A stretch of DNA of 8,572 nucleotides, from positions 1 through 8,572 of the forward strand of contig CAZLGG010000140.1 in NCBI GenBank assembly GCA_964559135.1, written 5' to 3'. The position numbers were made by a program, and so were the translations under genes. Position 1 is the first letter of the stretch. The number at the start of each line of letters is the position of its first letter. This DNA is from DRQF01 sp964559135 (lineage in GTDB: Bacteria > Planctomycetota > GCA-002687715 > DRQF01). The notes beneath the pieces were generated by a model. That model had not been told where the DNA came from and searched no databases. It saw only the letters and a program-made list of their open reading frames with translations. This document shows, piece by piece, positions 6,619-8,572 of the stretch.

Positions 6619-7877
6619 GAAGCCTTTCCGTGTGGGGACTCATTCTCGGGCTTTTCGTGGGCTCCGCGCTCCTTCGGGCCCCGACCACCGAGATGCGCAA
6701 GGAGCGGGCGTCGACGGCGGAGTCCGTCCTGAACGCACCCAACAGTGTGTTTGGCCTTTTTTTTCTGGGAGCGTTCAAGCCCCTCTATATGGAGTACCTC
6801 TGGGAGGAGGCGTCTCAGGCTCGGGCCGAAGGGCGCGTGTGGGACCTGCTGGAGGCCTTTCAGCGCCTGAGCGATCTCGACCCCTCCGACGTGCATCTGG
6901 CGTGGTTCCAGGTGAAGACGCTCGCCTTCGATATCGCGCAACGGGAATCGGAGCCGTCCCAGCGCTGGCAGCTCTACCTGATGGCCTTGAAGTGGCTTGA
7001 TCGAGCCGCGGCGCGCCGTCCCGACTCCTTCATCCTCGAGGAACTTCGCATCCGCATCCTCTTCCAACTCATCGGGCAGGATCAGGAGATGTCGCGGCGG
7101 TATCGTCGGCGATTCCGAGTCTCTCCTCTCGAGGCGGCCCTCGAGCGGGCGGGTGGGTTGCACGCCCGCTGGCCGTCGAACGCGGTCGCTTTTTTCCTCT
7201 ACCGGCGCTGCGCGGAGGAGGCGACGGAGTGGCTCTTGAATCATGGACGGATCGCCGCCGCGGCCCAGTGTTACGAGGACTTGGCCAGCCTCGATGAGGA
7301 AGGAAGGCAGCGGTTTCCCCGGGACGTTCCCGCCCGGGACCTCGCCCGGCACCGCTTCTTCGCCGACGCGACCCGGACCCTCGGGAACGTCGCCGATTGG
7401 ACCCGACGACCTCCCGCTCTGAAGGACGGACCTGGTCTCGCAGAGCTCCTCGACCGGGTCGCCCACGCCCTGGCGGAGGGCCTCTTTCAGCTTGCCGACG
7501 ACGAGGAGACCCAGGACGCGGCCTGGCTCCACGCCCTCATCGTTCGCACGGTCAGGTTGGCTCAAGGTCAGGCGATTCTCGAAACCCCGAGGGGCGCCTT
7601 GCCCCTTCTGGAGCCCCTCCGTAGAATCTGCTCCCTCGCCGAAGGCCGTTTGGGGCCTGGAACGCCTTATTATTCCGAGAGTTACGTTGATGAGCTTGGG
7701 ATTTTTCTCCGGCTCGACGACAGACTTCTGAAAGGCCGACGGGGCTTGGGCGAGGTCCCCATCGATCTCGAGGCCAGTTGGTCTCGTAAGCTCGAAACAT
7801 TGGACCGGATGGTGACGCGTCGTGCGGGACGCAGCGATGGTTTCATGAGAGACCTGCTGGCCTCGCGCGCGCATTGA
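6615..7877 (+). CDS. membrane-anchored helical, TPR-like protein of the ABC operon
   Basis: 420 residues, no assigned function. The ATG at 6615 overlaps the permease stop (ATGA) and follows GGAGGG; a longer in-frame reading upstream is only a shadow of the permease gene. Residues 5-20 are hydrophobic, with no clear cleavage site or lipobox, suggesting a signal anchor with the rest outside the cytoplasm. A second, weaker hydrophobic stretch lies at 45-54 (VFGLFFLGAF). The segment 52-108 (FKPLYMEYLWEEASQARAEG, then WDLLEAFQRLSDLDP and the WFQVKTLAFDI region) has the helix-pair spacing of tetratricopeptide repeats, and the remainder is rich in Leu, Ala, Arg and Glu and mostly helical. I recall similar proteins with an LGAFR...YLW motif next to ABC ATPase/permease pairs in planctomycetes and related bacteria; this is from memory. 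It is likely a scaffold or substrate-handling partner of the exporter. A T8 run lies at codons 48-50. Confidence 0.78.
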   Translation: MRSLSVWGLILGLFVGSALLRAPTTEMRKERASTAESVLNAPNSVFGLFFLGAFKPLYMEYLWEEASQARAEGRVWDLLEAFQRLSDLDPSDVHLAWFQVKTLAFDIAQRESEPSQRWQLYLMALKWLDRAAARRPDSFILEELRIRILFQLIGQDQEMSRRYRRRFRVSPLEAALERAGGLHARWPSNAVAFFLYRRCAEEATEWLLNHGRIAAAAQCYEDLASLDEEGRQRFPRDVPARDLARHRFFADATRTLGNVADWTRRPPALKDGPGLAELLDRVAHALAEGLFQLADDEETQDAAWLHALIVRTVRLAQGQAILETPRGALPLLEPLRRICSLAEGRLGPGTPYYSESYVDELGIFLRLDDRLLKGRRGLGEVPIDLEASWSRKLETLDRMVTRRAGRSDGFMRDLLASRAH

Positions 7878-7898
7878 TCGGAATGAGCAGAGGATTGC

Positions 7899-7938
7899 GG
7901 CGGGTCCTAGAGCCCGCCCTCCAGGACGAGAAGGACCC
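7899..7938 (+). promoter_or_regulatory. hppA leader with mutually exclusive hairpins
   Basis: Hairpin A: GGCGGG (7899-7904) pairs with CCCGCC (7913-7918) across an 8-base loop. Hairpin B: GGGTCCT (7902-7908) is a perfect complement of AGGACCC (7932-7938), which contains most of the Shine-Dalgarno and abuts the ATG. Both use GGG 7902-7904, so they cannot form together. A leaves the ribosome binding site open and B covers it. No T-run follows hairpin A, so it is not a standard intrinsic terminator. Pairings are read directly from the sequence; a regulatory role is inference. Confidence 0.4.
7928..7935 (+). promoter_or_regulatory. ribosome binding site of hppA
   Basis: GAGAAGGA ends three bases before the ATG at 7939, a shorter gap than usual. 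No convincing promoter is visible in 7878-7938, so hppA may be read from the upstream operon or from a promoter within the preceding gene. Confidence 0.55.
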
Positions 7939-8572
7939 ATGACCGACAATCTCATCTATCTTGCCGTCGCTGCCCCTGTGGTGGCCTTGGTCTTCGTGAT
8001 GATTCTCACGAAACGGATCTACTCCCTCTCCGAGGGCACCGAACGCATGCAGGAGATCGCCAAGGCGATCCAGGACGGCGCCGTGGCATTCCTCAAGACG
8101 GAATACCGCGTTCTGGCCATCTTCGTCGCGGTGCTCGCGGTGATCCTGGCCACGTCTCTCGGCGACATCGGTCCCAGGACGGCCATCTCGTTCGTGCTGG
8201 GAGCCCTGCTTTCGGCGGCGGCGGGGTGGATCGGCATGCGGGTCGCCACCAAGTCGGCCGTGCGCACGACGGAGGCCGCGAAGGACTCCCTGTCCTCGGC
8301 TCTCTCCGTCGCTTTCAGCAGCGGTAGCGTCATGGGCATGTGCGTCGTGGGCCTGGGGCTCTTGGGCCTCACGGGTCTCTACTTGGCGTTCGGGAAGGAT
8401 CAACTCGCGATCGAGGCCGTCTTCGGCTTCTCGTTCGGCGCTTCCTCCATCGCTTTGTTCGCCCGCGTGGGCGGCGGCATCTTCACCAAGGCCGCCGACG
8501 TGGGCGCCGACCTGGTGGGCAAGGTGGAGGCCGGCATCCCCGAGGACGTGTTTAGTGATACGGCGACCATCG
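7939..8572 (+). CDS. hppA: membrane-bound ion-translocating pyrophosphatase, N-terminal part (cut by window end)
   Basis: First 211 residues of an integral membrane pyrophosphatase, which couples hydrolysis of pyrophosphate to pumping of H+ or Na+ out of the cytoplasm. Family members run to about 660-800 residues with about 16 helices. Seen here: a hydrophobic N-terminal helix (about 5-23); the conserved SEGTERMQEIAKAIQDGA region (31-48) and FLKTEY (51-56); further helices at about 58-73, 81-100, 128-150 and 165-175; and the signature ARVGGGIFTKAADVGADLVG (175-194) followed by KVEAGIPED (195-203). Substrate-site residues Asp187, Asp191, Lys195, Glu197, Glu202 and Asp203 are retained. The next five residues read VFSDT where nearly all homologues I recall have DPRNP; reading frame and length are kept. 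The residue that separates K+-dependent from K+-independent enzymes, and the ion-specificity residues, lie beyond the window. Confidence 0.95.
   Translation, partial: MTDNLIYLAVAAPVVALVFVMILTKRIYSLSEGTERMQEIAKAIQDGAVAFLKTEYRVLAIFVAVLAVILATSLGDIGPRTAISFVLGALLSAAAGWIGMRVATKSAVRTTEAAKDSLSSALSVAFSSGSVMGMCVVGLGLLGLTGLYLAFGKDQLAIEAVFGFSFGASSIALFARVGGGIFTKAADVGADLVGKVEAGIPEDVFSDTATI

Noticed and set aside
7899..7918. GGCGGG/CCCGCC hairpin as an intrinsic terminator of the ABC operon
   Set aside because: No T-run follows the stem; the next bases are CTCCAGGACG and lead into the hppA ribosome binding site.
6312..7955. 547-codon open frame on the minus strand opposite the permease and TPR-like genes
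   Set aside because: The plus-strand genes have tight overlaps, good ribosome binding sites and plausible membrane segments. The antisense translation is Arg/Pro-rich low-complexity sequence, typical of a shadow frame.

Overview
This is a GC-rich bacterial window, with coding regions strongly biased to G/C at third codon positions. It contains no phage, IS, CRISPR, tRNA or rRNA sequence. The gene set (uvrB and uvrC in tandem, a tail-anchored FHA protein, an ABC-2 exporter coupled to a large helical membrane-anchored protein, and a membrane pyrophosphatase) fits a free-living GC-rich bacterium such as Myxococcota, other former Deltaproteobacteria, Acidobacteriota or a planctomycete-like lineage. 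Nothing in the window settles the phylum.

Layout. (1) 34-3875, + strand: the nucleotide excision repair pair uvrB-uvrC. The stop and start codons share one base and a strong GGAGG lies inside the end of uvrB, so the two are almost certainly co-transcribed and translationally coupled. Both look intact, with all expected catalytic motifs. (2) 3948-4499, - strand: an FHA domain followed by a linker and one C-terminal membrane segment. It converges on uvrC and diverges from the next operon. (3) 4500-4561: a 62-bp divergent intergenic region with a good sigma70-like promoter for the FHA gene, and a 6-bp inverted repeat covering the Shine-Dalgarno of the exporter operon. (4) 4562-7877, + strand: three genes joined by 4-base overlaps (GTGA, ATGA): an ABC ATPase, an ABC-2 type permease with a large predicted extracytoplasmic domain, and a signal-anchored, helical TPR-like protein. 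They probably form one membrane complex of unknown substrate. (5) 7878-7938: a short leader with two mutually exclusive pairings, one of which would mask the ribosome binding site of the next gene. (6) 7939 to the window end: the first 211 codons of a membrane-bound ion-pumping pyrophosphatase (hppA), cut off by the window edge just after its first substrate-binding motif.

The repair pair and hppA are core functions. The least described part is the FHA/ABC/permease/TPR-like block (3948-7877), which may be a phospho-regulated exporter. That link is inference from gene position. The other unusual points are an altered stretch in the normally near-invariant GIPEDDPRN region of hppA, the alternative-pairing leader in front of hppA, and a possible leaderless promoter at uvrB.
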